6,051 bases of DNA from assembly GCA_023412195.1 (NCBI GenBank), contig JAEYNZ010000065.1, forward strand, positions 1 to 6,051. Reading direction: 5' to 3'. Below are positions 1-5,719 of this stretch, piece after piece. The position numbers and the translations under genes were made by a program. The first letter of the stretch is position 1; every line of letters starts with the position of its first letter. This DNA comes from Bacteroidota bacterium. GTDB lineage: Bacteria > Bacteroidota > Bacteroidia > Bacteroidales > Prolixibacteraceae. The notes beneath the pieces were generated by a model that did not search any database, was not told where the DNA came from, and saw only the letters and a list, made by a program, of their open reading frames with translations.

Positions 1-1127
1 TTACTGCCCAGGTTGTAATTTTTTGTCCTGTCATATATATCGCGGTCAAGATAACCCACAAAGTTACTTGTTTTGATGGTAGTGGATTTACCAGCCCTGA
101 AATCAGCCAGAAAACTTCCACCCGCCCTTTTGCGGTCTTCAATATTTGCCTGAACTTCAGCCCCTGTTACCCAAGGTTTAATAAAGGTTTCTCCCTTACT
201 ATAGTCAGGAACTCCCTGCACATCATAGTTCACAGTAAAATTATCTGAGTTCCTCTCTGCAATTTCGGCATTGCCTGTAACCATTATCCCAAACCTGTCT
301 TTTAAAAACCTGTTGCTGGCGTAAAATGTCCCGCGGTAATTATTGAAGCTTTTCGAATGTCCGCTATACCCTGTAAGTATCCCTGCATTGACGTTCAGCT
401 CAGAAGGGGCCTCACGCAGGGTCATATTAACCATTCCTCCCAGCCCATCGGCATCTTTATCTGCAGTATTTGCTTTCAGAACTTCCACTCCACCCAATAT
501 TTCCGGTGCTATCATATTCAGGTCAGTACTTCTGTCGTCGGGCGATGTGGAGGGTGCCATATGTCCTCCGATCGAAATGGTATTGTATTTCGGTGCAAGC
601 CCCCTGATGATTATTTTCTGACCTTCCCCCCTGTTTCGTTCAACCATCAGTCCGGGCAGCCTTCCAATTGCCTCTGCAACATTTACATCAGGCAACTCCT
701 GAAGCCTCTCACCCGAAACCACACTTGAAATTCCCTGCGCATTAATCTGCTGGTTGATGGCTGCTGCCTGTCCTCTGGCTTGTCCATAGGCTACTACTTC
801 CATCAATTCCTGTGCAGAAAAGCTCATCTGAATGTCGACCTGATAGACTTCTCCCCGGGCGATTTCTACTTCTACCTCTTCTGCAGCATAACCTATAAAA
901 GTAACTTTCAAAACCTGTTTACCAGCAGGCACACCCAACAGCTGAAAATTACCATTTGCATCTGCAGTGGTCCCTAATGTATATTTTTCAATGAATATTG
1001 TGGCTCCTACCTGTGGCTGACCGTTCTCATCAGTTACCCGTCCGCTGATATTCCCTGTACCAGATTGGGATAAAGAGGTGAAAGGCATAATTACAAAGCA
1101 CAGCAATATGAGTATCGAAATCTTCAT
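1..1127 (-). CDS. TonB-dependent outer-membrane receptor, N-terminal part (cut by window edge)
   Basis: Read by reverse-complementing the left edge: ATG at 1127-1125, then 375 stop-free codons to the border, so the C-terminal barrel is missing. Residues 1-20 are a signal peptide (MKISILILLCFVIMP..., cleavage likely SLS|QS). Residues about 27-103 form a carboxypeptidase-regulatory-like beta-sandwich (ISGRVTDENGQP, GTTADANGNFQL, FIGY). A TonB-box-like stretch ELMEVVAYG follows at 107-115, then the plug at about 125-240. The plug carries PDVNVAEAIGRLPGL (146-160), RGEGQKIIIRGL (166-177), DDRSTDLNMIAPEILGG (197-213) and DADGLGGMVNMTLREAP (225-241). These match the receptor family first defined in Xanthomonas and Caulobacter and common in Bacteroidetes, not the SusC/RagA type. 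No STN signalling domain precedes the plug, so cell-surface sigma signalling is unlikely. It should take up a ligand across the outer membrane using TonB energy; the ligand (glycan, phosphate ester, peptide or metal chelate) cannot be told. Divergent from pepF. Confidence 0.95.
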   Translation of the reverse strand, partial: MKISILILLCFVIMPFTSLSQSGTGNISGRVTDENGQPQVGATIFIEKYTLGTTADANGNFQLLGVPAGKQVLKVTFIGYAAEEVEVEIARGEVYQVDIQMSFSAQELMEVVAYGQARGQAAAINQQINAQGISSVVSGERLQELPDVNVAEAIGRLPGLMVERNRGEGQKIIIRGLAPKYNTISIGGHMAPSTSPDDRSTDLNMIAPEILGGVEVLKANTADKDADGLGGMVNMTLREAPSELNVNAGILTGYSGHSKSFNNYRGTFYASNRFLKDRFGIMVTGNAEIAERNSDNFTVNYDVQGVPDYSKGETFIKPWVTGAEVQANIEDRKRAGGSFLADFRAGKSTTIKTSNFVGYLDRDIYDRTKNYNLGS

Positions 1128-1179
1128 AAGCACTACGTTAAAATGATTATCTGATTCAGGCAAGGTTGAATGAACCATC

Positions 1180-1208
1180 AATTTAAGGAATTTTATGTTA
1201 TCGGTCAA
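1180..1208 (-). promoter_or_regulatory. Candidate promoter of the TonB-dependent receptor
   Basis: On the minus strand, TTGACC (1208-1203) is followed after 17 bp by TAAATT (1185-1180), extended by G to TAAATTG. This fits a generic -35/-10 pair and partly fits the Bacteroidetes TTG / TAnnTTTG arrangement, lacking one T. It would give an untranslated leader of about 45 nt before the ATG at 1127. A 15-bp stretch beginning at this -10 (1171-1185) recurs with 13 matches upstream of the small barrel gene at 4171-4185. The call rests on motif matching only. Confidence 0.3.
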
Positions 1209-1293
1209 CTTATTTCAATGAAAAAGACAACTTAAATTATTATGATAATTAACAACACCTCACATAACCCTGCTTAATTAACGCAGGTAGTCT

Positions 1294-1324
1294 TTCTTTC
1301 CTTCTCCATATAAAAGGGAAAGAA
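1294..1324. repeat. 8-bp inverted repeat in the divergent region
   Basis: TTCTTTCC (1294-1301) and GGAAAGAA (1317-1324) are perfect inverted copies around a 15-nt loop, with G-T-compatible positions on both sides. The arms are plain purine/pyrimidine tracts, so chance is a real possibility. It may be a protein site or leader hairpin in the region serving pepF. Confidence 0.35.
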
Positions 1325-1335
1325 GCGACCATTCC

Positions 1336-1354
1336 TTATACCGGAACGGTGTAA
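1336..1354. promoter_or_regulatory. 19-bp dyad, possible operator upstream of pepF
   Basis: TTATACCG (1336-1343), spacer GAA, CGGTGTAA (1347-1354): seven of eight positions pair across a 3-nt centre, including a GC-rich ACCG/CGGT core within AT-rich surroundings. The size and compact spacing are typical of a dimeric repressor or activator site. It lies 73 bp before the pepF ATG and about 150 bp upstream of the receptor promoter candidate, so it could serve either gene. No cognate regulator is encoded in the window. Confidence 0.3.
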
Positions 1355-1427
1355 TTATCATGCTTTTTACAGACCTATTTATTTTAATTGTAAATCTTCT
1401 TATTTTTATCAAATTAAAATTTAAATA

Positions 1428-3314
1428 ATGACAAATAGAATAAGTAAAAAATTAAGCCTGCTGCTCCTAACCCTTTTTGTAGGTATCTCTGCAGCTTACA
1501 GCCAGCAATCAAGAGACGAAATTGATGAAAAGTACAAATGGGATTTTTCCGGTTTATATGCATCCGATGACGCGTGGCGGGCCGAATTTGAAAAGCTTAA
1601 ATCACAACTGACAGAAATTGATAAGTTCAGGGGCACACTTACAAGTTCTGCATCAAACCTTCTGAATGCATTGAAGTACAATTCTGAGCTGATGAAGTCT
1701 GCCAACAGAATTTATGGTTATGTTTCATTAAAGTCGGATACCGATACCCGGAACATGAAGTACAACGGTATGAAGCAGGAAATTCAGCAGGTATTCTCAG
1801 AATTTAGCGCCAGGTCTGCTTATTTCACACCAGAATTATTATCGGCAGGCTGGGAGAAAATTGAGCAATTTATAAAGGAAGAACCCGGACTGGAAGTTTA
1901 CCGCATGGGACTGGAAAACAGGTTCCGGATGCAAAAACACACCCTCAGCGAAGATGAAGAACGCGTAATGGCACTTGCCGGACTGGTAGCAGGTACCCCA
2001 AATGCTGTTTTTACTACATTTTCAAATGCCGAAATGCCCAAACCTGAAGTGGTGCTTTCCACCGGTGAAAAAGTTAGATTGGGCAGTTCGGAATATAGTT
2101 ATTACAGAACAGTGCCGAACCGCGACGACAGGAAACTGGTGTTCGAAACTTATTGGGATAATTATTCACGGTTCAGCGGAACCTTTGGTGAAATGCTGTA
2201 TGGCAACATTAAGTCGCGCATGTTCAATGCCCGTGCACGCAATTACAGTTCCACCCTTGAAGCTGCCACCTATCCAAACAACATTCCTGTTGAAGTCTAT
2301 CATTCACTGGTGGAGAATGTTAATAAAAACCTGCCTGCATTTCACCGTTACCTGGGTATCAGGAAACGAATGATGCAGGTTGACACGCTGAAATACCTCG
2401 ATCTCTATGCACCTGTTGTTGCCGACCTCGATCTGAAATATGATTATGACAAGGCAACAGAAATCATACTGGAGTCATTAAAGCCCATGGGTGAAGAATA
2501 TGTGGCTACTGTTAAAAAAGCATTTAATGAAAGGTGGATCGATGTTTATCCTTCAGAGGGCAAAAGGTCGGGTGCCTACTCGAGTGGTTTCGATTACGAT
2601 GGCCACCCTTATATTTTGATGAATTACAATGATATCTATTCCGATGTGAGCACTCTTACACACGAACTGGGGCATACCATGCACAGTTACTTATCAAACA
2701 AGAACCAGCCATACCCGCTGGCAGGTTACACCACCTTTGTAGCAGAGGTGGCTTCCACCTTCAATGAAGTCCTGCTCTTCAACCATATCCTCGACCAGAT
2801 CGATAATGATGATGTGAAACTTTCGCTGTTGATGAACTGGCTCGACGGGTTCAGGGGAACACTGTTCAGGCAGACACAATTCGCTGAATTTGAGCTGCGG
2901 ATAAACCAGGAGGCCGAGGCAGGAAGGCCACTTACTGGCGACGTGCTTTCTGATATTTATGGAGAGATCGTTAAAAAGTATTACGGGCATGATAAAAATG
3001 TAACCTATATCGATGACTATGTTAAAATGGAATGGGCCTTCATCCCTCACTTTTACATGAACTACTACGTTTACCAGTACAGTACCTCTTTTACTGCATC
3101 CATTTCACTGGCAGAAAAGGTGATGGAGGGAGGAAAACCTGAACTCGACAGCTATCTTGCCTTTCTTTCATCAGGCGGTTCTGATTTTCCCATCGAACTG
3201 CTAAAAAAAGCAGGTGTCGACATGACCAGTTCCGAACCCTTCGATAAAACCATTGATGCCATGAATAAGGTAATGGATGAAATTGAAGTCATATTGAAAA
3301 AACGCGGAATGTAA
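1428..3314 (+). CDS. pepF: Exported oligoendopeptidase F, M3-family zinc metallopeptidase
   Basis: A 628-residue protein, near the usual length of about 600 plus a signal peptide. Residues 1-25 are a Sec signal (KK, then LSLLLLTLFVG, cleavage AYS|QQ), so the enzyme should act in the periplasm, whereas classical PepF is cytosolic. The N-terminal oligopeptidase F domain covers roughly residues 115-200 and the catalytic M3 domain about 215-610. The zinc site is complete: HELGH at 412-416 (ligands H412 and H416, catalytic E413) and third ligand E440 within FVAEVASTFNE, 24 residues after H416 as expected for M3. Other family marks are KRSGAY (379-384) and the substrate-binding IPHFY segment with H541 and Y543. 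It would cleave medium-sized peptides internally. The ATG directly precedes the signal peptide, with an A/T-only leader and no Shine-Dalgarno. It is single and divergent from the receptor; a large inverted repeat starts 9 bp after its stop. Confidence 0.97.
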   Translation: MTNRISKKLSLLLLTLFVGISAAYSQQSRDEIDEKYKWDFSGLYASDDAWRAEFEKLKSQLTEIDKFRGTLTSSASNLLNALKYNSELMKSANRIYGYVSLKSDTDTRNMKYNGMKQEIQQVFSEFSARSAYFTPELLSAGWEKIEQFIKEEPGLEVYRMGLENRFRMQKHTLSEDEERVMALAGLVAGTPNAVFTTFSNAEMPKPEVVLSTGEKVRLGSSEYSYYRTVPNRDDRKLVFETYWDNYSRFSGTFGEMLYGNIKSRMFNARARNYSSTLEAATYPNNIPVEVYHSLVENVNKNLPAFHRYLGIRKRMMQVDTLKYLDLYAPVVADLDLKYDYDKATEIILESLKPMGEEYVATVKKAFNERWIDVYPSEGKRSGAYSSGFDYDGHPYILMNYNDIYSDVSTLTHELGHTMHSYLSNKNQPYPLAGYTTFVAEVASTFNEVLLFNHILDQIDNDDVKLSLLMNWLDGFRGTLFRQTQFAEFELRINQEAEAGRPLTGDVLSDIYGEIVKKYYGHDKNVTYIDDYVKMEWAFIPHFYMNYYVYQYSTSFTASISLAEKVMEGGKPELDSYLAFLSSGGSDFPIELLKKAGVDMTSSEPFDKTIDAMNKVMDEIEVILKKRGM

Positions 3315-3322
3315 CATGTAAT

Positions 3323-3417
3323 TTGAACGGGTGACTCATTGGTCCGGCGATATAATCTACCAGAATTTATGTTGCCCAAAATAAGTAATGGCAACAGAAC
3401 TTGAGTCACCCGTTCAA
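3323..3417. repeat. Perfect 16-bp inverted repeat with nested hairpin
   Basis: TTGAACGGGTGACTCA (3323-3338) is repeated as its exact reverse complement at 3402-3417 around 63 nt. Inside lies a second 7-bp stem, TGTTGCC (3370-3376) with GGCAACA (3390-3396). As RNA the whole would fold into a long closed stem carrying at least one inner hairpin. Neither side has a T-tract, so a standard intrinsic terminator is unlikely, although a transcript-end or mRNA-stabilising role for the convergent genes is possible. Alternatives are a small non-autonomous element (the flanking TAA at 3319-3321 and 3418-3420 is too short and AT-rich to prove a target duplication) or a recombinase-invertible segment. The right arm contains the stop codon of the minus-strand remnant. 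Confidence 0.7.
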
Positions 3418-3631
3418 TAAACCTATAAACACTGTTCCTGGAGTATAACTCTTCACAAGGACTTTATCAAGGGACAATACCCAAATCCATGGCTTTAACA
3501 ATTCAGCAGGCACTGTAGTATAGCAATCTGCTGCATTGCCATTTCCCATCTGAACTTTGAATGTTTAATGATGATGTATTTGTCGGTTCAATAAAAACAG
3601 TACCACGAGTACCCGGGTTCTGCGTGTAATT
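3406..3631 (-). pseudogene. Probable frameshifted gene remnant, product unknown
   Basis: Two adjoining minus-strand frames both read like protein. The first (3631 to about 3545) gives NYTQNPGTRGTVFIEPTN then TSSLNIQSSDGKWQ, preceded by an in-frame stop. The second opens with ATG at 3549 and runs 47 codons to TGA at 3408-3406, reading MGNGNAADCYTTVPAELL, then KPWIWVLSLDKVLVKSYT and PGTVFIGLLNG. A one-base shift between about 3549 and 3521 would join them into a single C-terminal fragment of some 75 residues. PGT-RG-TVFIE and PGT-VFIG are similar, suggesting an internal repeat or local duplication. It lies 27 bp after the stop of the small barrel gene on the same strand and ends inside the inverted repeat. 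I do not recognise the family. The second frame alone could be a small gene, and chance open frames cannot be excluded. Confidence 0.35.
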
Positions 3632-3658
3632 TTACTGACTGCTGGTACATAAATCCCT

Positions 3659-4153
3659 TTAACGGGCATTCATTTTCATATCCCCCAACCGGTAGTATAC
3701 ATTAATCCCGGCAGATGGTATAAATGAAAAAGGAATCTTATTTCCGGAAAAAAAGGAAAAAGGAATAATCCCTCCATCCAGGCTGACGCCAATTTCTTCG
3801 GTAATGTTGAAGTCCCTGCCTACCCGCACTCCCAGCAAAACAACCTTACCCAGATCAACAAACAGAACTTTTCTCAACTGCCAGTAAGTCATATTGGCGC
3901 GGATATACCATGGCGGCATTTTGCTGAACTGAGACACCTTTCCAAAATGGTAATAAAAATCGCCCGACAATGCATAACCGGTAAACGCTGTTCCTATGCC
4001 TGCACCAAACTTTACCGGTGCCATCTCGTATCGGACCGCTGCATTAAAAAGCTCAGGCAGGCCCAGTCCAAGGGATATACTCACTTCATCCTGAGCAAAA
4101 CCTTTAAAATGGAATATGGATGTCAGGATGAAAAGAATCAATACATTTTTCAT
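3659..4153 (-). CDS. Small exported protein, probable outer-membrane beta-barrel
   Basis: A 164-residue protein read from ATG 4153-4151. The frame stays open seven codons further to a TTG at 4174, but the internal ATG is preferred because MKNVLILFILTSIFHFKGFAQ is a clean signal peptide (cleavage GFA|QD at about residue 21). The mature part is rich in alternating polar/hydrophobic stretches with aromatic and glycine residues: VSISLGLGLPELFNAAVRYE, FGAGIGTAFTGYALSGDFYY, LGVRVGRDFN, IGVSLDGGIIPFSF, SAGINVYYRLG. This is the pattern of a small 8-strand or so outer-membrane barrel. The last strand is followed by a short polar tail (DMKMNAR) instead of ending on an aromatic residue. No enzymatic motif is visible and no specific function can be given. 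It stands alone, more than 400 bp from the hydrolase upstream, and converges on pepF. Confidence 0.75.
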   Translation of the reverse strand: MKNVLILFILTSIFHFKGFAQDEVSISLGLGLPELFNAAVRYEMAPVKFGAGIGTAFTGYALSGDFYYHFGKVSQFSKMPPWYIRANMTYWQLRKVLFVDLGKVVLLGVRVGRDFNITEEIGVSLDGGIIPFSFFSGNKIPFSFIPSAGINVYYRLGDMKMNAR

Positions 4154-4376
4154 ACATAGTGTCTTTGGGTTCAACCTTCAATTTACGAATTATTAATGAC
4201 CGGATACCCTGACATCTGAAAATTTTGAAATCCTTCTGTAGGAAACCCTGCGGCCGTTCATAGTTTTTATCAATGAAAAATGCAGTTCAAAACGTCTTTC
4301 AGATTTCAGATTATTAGTTTATTACAAAAAGCCAGTATAAACACAAGGCTGCAAATCATTATTTCAGGACTTTAAC

Positions 4377-4407
4377 TTGATTTAAATAAAAGATTTTTGT
4401 ATCTTTT
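4377..4407 (+). promoter_or_regulatory. Candidate Bacteroidetes-type promoter within the palindrome
   Basis: TTG at 4377-4379, a 20-nt spacer and TATCTTTT at 4400-4407 match the Bacteroidetes -33/-7 pattern TTG ... TAnnTTTG, except for the last base of the -7 box. Transcription would begin near 4413-4415, just before the ATG at 4426. The -7 box lies in the right arm of the palindrome, so a bound dimer would block RNA polymerase. Confidence 0.35.
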
Positions 4408-4415
4408 ATTTAAAT
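4380..4415. promoter_or_regulatory. Perfect 15-bp palindrome, probable operator
   Basis: ATTTAAATAAAAGAT (4380-4394) and its exact reverse complement (4401-4415) flank the hexamer TTTTGT. A 30-base perfect match over such a short loop is unlikely by chance even in AT-rich DNA. The arms have few GC pairs and no following T-tract, which argues against a terminator and for a protein-binding site. It overlaps a plus-strand promoter-like element and lies 10 bp before a start codon, the layout of an autoregulated gene. It also lies about 227 bp upstream of the small barrel gene on the other strand. Confidence 0.55.
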
Positions 4416-4425
4416 TTACAAACCT

Positions 4426-4515
4426 ATGTCATCTGTAGAATACAAAACCCATTGGCATCCAAATGTGATTGAATAATACCTTTAGGAACCAATTCCGCAA
4501 TCCCCGTTGAATTGT
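4426..4515 (+). pseudogene. Possible decayed HigA/XRE-type antitoxin start
   Basis: The ATG at 4426 opens a 16-codon frame, MSSVEYKTHWHPNVIE, ending at TAA 4474-4476. Read through this stop and a TAG at 4483-4485, the frame continues YL, then EPIPQSPLN. The pattern HP-x-x-x-I-E-x-YL-x-E-x-I-x-QS-x-L resembles the first helices of HigA-type antitoxins, which commonly begin near 'HPGEVL...L..LG.SQ..LA'. With two stops and no helix-turn-helix beyond, it would be inactive. The operator-like palindrome immediately upstream fits a once autoregulated gene. No toxin partner is visible in the 250 bp on either side. The likeness is short and from memory, so this is tentative; a bare small ORF or leader peptide is an alternative. 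Confidence 0.2.
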
Positions 4516-4533
4516 TTTTTCTTTGATTGCCAG

Positions 4534-4569
4534 TTGAAAGATATCAATGTCTTTCAAATTTCCTTTTTT
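4534..4569 (+). terminator. Hairpin with T-rich tail, possible plus-strand terminator
   Basis: TTGAAAGA (4534-4541) pairs with TCTTTCAA (4550-4557) over an 8-nt loop. On the plus strand it is followed by ATTTCC and six T residues (4564-4569). This could end a transcript started at about 4414. On the minus strand the hairpin begins 10 nt after the stop of the serine hydrolase but has no T-tract behind it, so termination of that gene is less well supported. Eight pairs with only two GC pairs make a modest stem. Confidence 0.35.
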
Positions 4570-5719
4570 AACCTGCGTATTTCATAATCAGGAGCTCAGC
4601 TAATTCGTTTATTGCATCTCCGTTTGCAACATTTATCATGATCACAATCCCTATTTTTTTTTCAGGAACGATAATGGCTATGCTATTAAATGTCCCTGCA
4701 CTGCCTTTATGATGAAAACAGGGAATAAAATATTTTTCGTGCATCCAGCCACATGAGTAATCAGGAAATGTGTAAAATAGTTCTTTATATGTTTCAGGCT
4801 TTAAATAATTACCCTGACCATTTAACCCATCAATGTTCAAACGTAAATATTCCAGAAACCCTGGAAGGGAAATACTCAGGTGACCTGAAGGCCTGCATAA
4901 TAGCATGAATTGATTAAAGTAGTGATATTTCTTTAAGACGGGTGGCAGGGGGATCAATTCCTTATCTATGTCCAACACCCAGTCTTTGGGATTGATGTGG
5001 CCGATGGGCTGATCTGGATTTACATCATCGGGCCAGCCAATATGAATGCCTAAACCGAGGTTTTCAGACATTTTATATAATAAATCCTCCCATGACTTTC
5101 CCGTTGCCTTTTCCAGCATGATCGCAGCAGCAATAAACCCCGCATTGGAATACCTGTCATCAGGGTGTTCAAATAATGGAACAGGATCATATTTTAATAC
5201 TTGTTTTATGAACTCATACCTCTTCTCAGGTAACCCTAAATCAGGTGATAGGTTTTTTTCATAATCGACTATGGGATATACTTCAGATGAATCTTTAAAA
5301 CCAATGAGATGTGCCCGGTGAGAAAGCAACTCCTTTAAATTTATATCTTCATACCCTGAATGACTTTCGTTTTTTAACTCCGAGTATAGTTCAAAGAATT
5401 TAGTGTCCCAGGAGATTAATTTATCTTCTACAGCTTTTGCAGCTATGAATGATGTAAACGCTTTGGTATTTGAACCAAGATGAAACAAATCACCTGCTTC
5501 TGCCAATGCTTTTGTTTCAATATTTCGATAGCCGATAGCATTACTTATGATTACTGAATCATTTCGAATGACACCATATGAAATTGCAGGAATATTGTAA
5601 TGGATTCTGATGCTGTCAATTTGAAGTAGCAGGTTCTGTTCTTGGGAAATATCATGATGACATAAATTCATTATCAAAAAAAGCATGAACCCTCCAGGTA
5701 TGTACCTAAACTTTTTCAT
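4568..5719 (-). CDS. Exported serine hydrolase, class C beta-lactamase / DD-peptidase-like family
   Basis: A 383-residue protein of the beta-lactamase (PF00144-type) fold, a usual length. Residues 1-25 are a signal peptide (KKFRYIPGG, then FMLFLIMNL); C20 follows MNL and is not a convincing lipobox. The nucleophile motif is S83-N-T-K86 in LFHLGSNTKAFTS, the second motif is Y190-S-N192 in DDRYSNAGF, and the third is H337-K-G339 in FHHKGSAGTFNS, where this family often has HxG in place of KTG. So all three active-site elements are present. Members include class C beta-lactamases, D-aminopeptidases, D-Ala-D-Ala carboxypeptidases and esterases. A true beta-lactamase role cannot be claimed, and no ampR-like regulator is nearby. 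The start ATG at 5719-5717 is chosen because it opens the signal peptide; TATATTCG at 5764-5757 could be a -7 box (one mismatch), but no matching -33 box was seen. Stop at 4570-4568. Confidence 0.93.
   Translation of the reverse strand: MKKFRYIPGGFMLFLIMNLCHHDISQEQNLLLQIDSIRIHYNIPAISYGVIRNDSVIISNAIGYRNIETKALAEAGDLFHLGSNTKAFTSFIAAKAVEDKLISWDTKFFELYSELKNESHSGYEDINLKELLSHRAHLIGFKDSSEVYPIVDYEKNLSPDLGLPEKRYEFIKQVLKYDPVPLFEHPDDRYSNAGFIAAAIMLEKATGKSWEDLLYKMSENLGLGIHIGWPDDVNPDQPIGHINPKDWVLDIDKELIPLPPVLKKYHYFNQFMLLCRPSGHLSISLPGFLEYLRLNIDGLNGQGNYLKPETYKELFYTFPDYSCGWMHEKYFIPCFHHKGSAGTFNSIAIIVPEKKIGIVIMINVANGDAINELAELLIMKYAG

Larger units (their letters stand above)
1128..1427. other. Divergent intergenic region between receptor and pepF
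   Basis: This 300-bp AT-rich gap holds the start signals of both flanking genes and no convincing ORF. Neither start codon has a clear Shine-Dalgarno sequence; pepF is preceded by an almost pure A/T leader (about 1402-1427), as is usual in Bacteroidetes. It contains a candidate receptor promoter (1180-1208), a hairpin (1294-1324) and a 19-bp dyad (1336-1354). A weaker 5-bp pair, CCTGC (1269-1273) and GCAGG (1283-1287), flanks a TTAATTAA core. I found no exact TAnnTTTG box for pepF. Confidence 0.7.
3315..3658. other. Convergent intergenic gap after pepF
   Basis: No intact gene is seen in these 344 bp between the ends of pepF and the small barrel gene. The left part is the 95-bp inverted-repeat element (3323-3417). 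The rest reads best on the minus strand as a frameshifted coding remnant (3406-3631). There is no canonical intrinsic terminator with a T-tract for either flanking gene. Confidence 0.7.
4154..4567. other. Intergenic region with promoter, palindrome and gene remnant
   Basis: These 414 bp hold no intact gene. 4154-4376 should contain the start region of the small barrel gene; a TAAATTG element at 4179-4185 (within 4171-4185) lies about 25 bp before its ATG, but no matching upstream box was found. 4377-4569 looks like a separate plus-strand unit: promoter-like boxes, a 15-bp palindrome, a tiny ORF and a hairpin. A 17-nt stretch at 4291-4307 recurs at 4546-4562 with two mismatches. Confidence 0.6.

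Noticed and set aside
343..977. Plus-strand open frames of 65 to 123 codons under the receptor
   Set aside because: They lie opposite the receptor frame, whose signal peptide, plug motifs and uninterrupted reading explain this DNA; the opposing peptides have no recognisable features.
2002..3050. Extra frames inside pepF on both strands (2002-2373 plus, 2694-3050 minus)
   Set aside because: They overlap the conserved catalytic domain of pepF and look like shadow frames.
3152..3409. Minus-strand frame of 85 codons across the pepF end and the inverted repeat
   Set aside because: Most of it is antisense to the pepF C-terminus and the rest is the repeat; no signal peptide or motif.
3323..3417. 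tRNA or tmRNA-like fold in the inverted-repeat element
   Set aside because: The closing stem is 16 bp, and no T-arm or anticodon-arm consensus or CCA end is present.
4154..4174. Seven-codon upstream extension of the small barrel gene from TTG at 4174
   Set aside because: It would put polar residues before a clean signal peptide and needs a TTG start, whereas the ATG at 4153 gives a standard signal peptide.
4568..5719. Calling the serine hydrolase an antibiotic-resistance beta-lactamase
   Set aside because: The SxxK, YxN and HxG motifs are shared by esterases, D-aminopeptidases and carboxypeptidases, and no resistance context is present.
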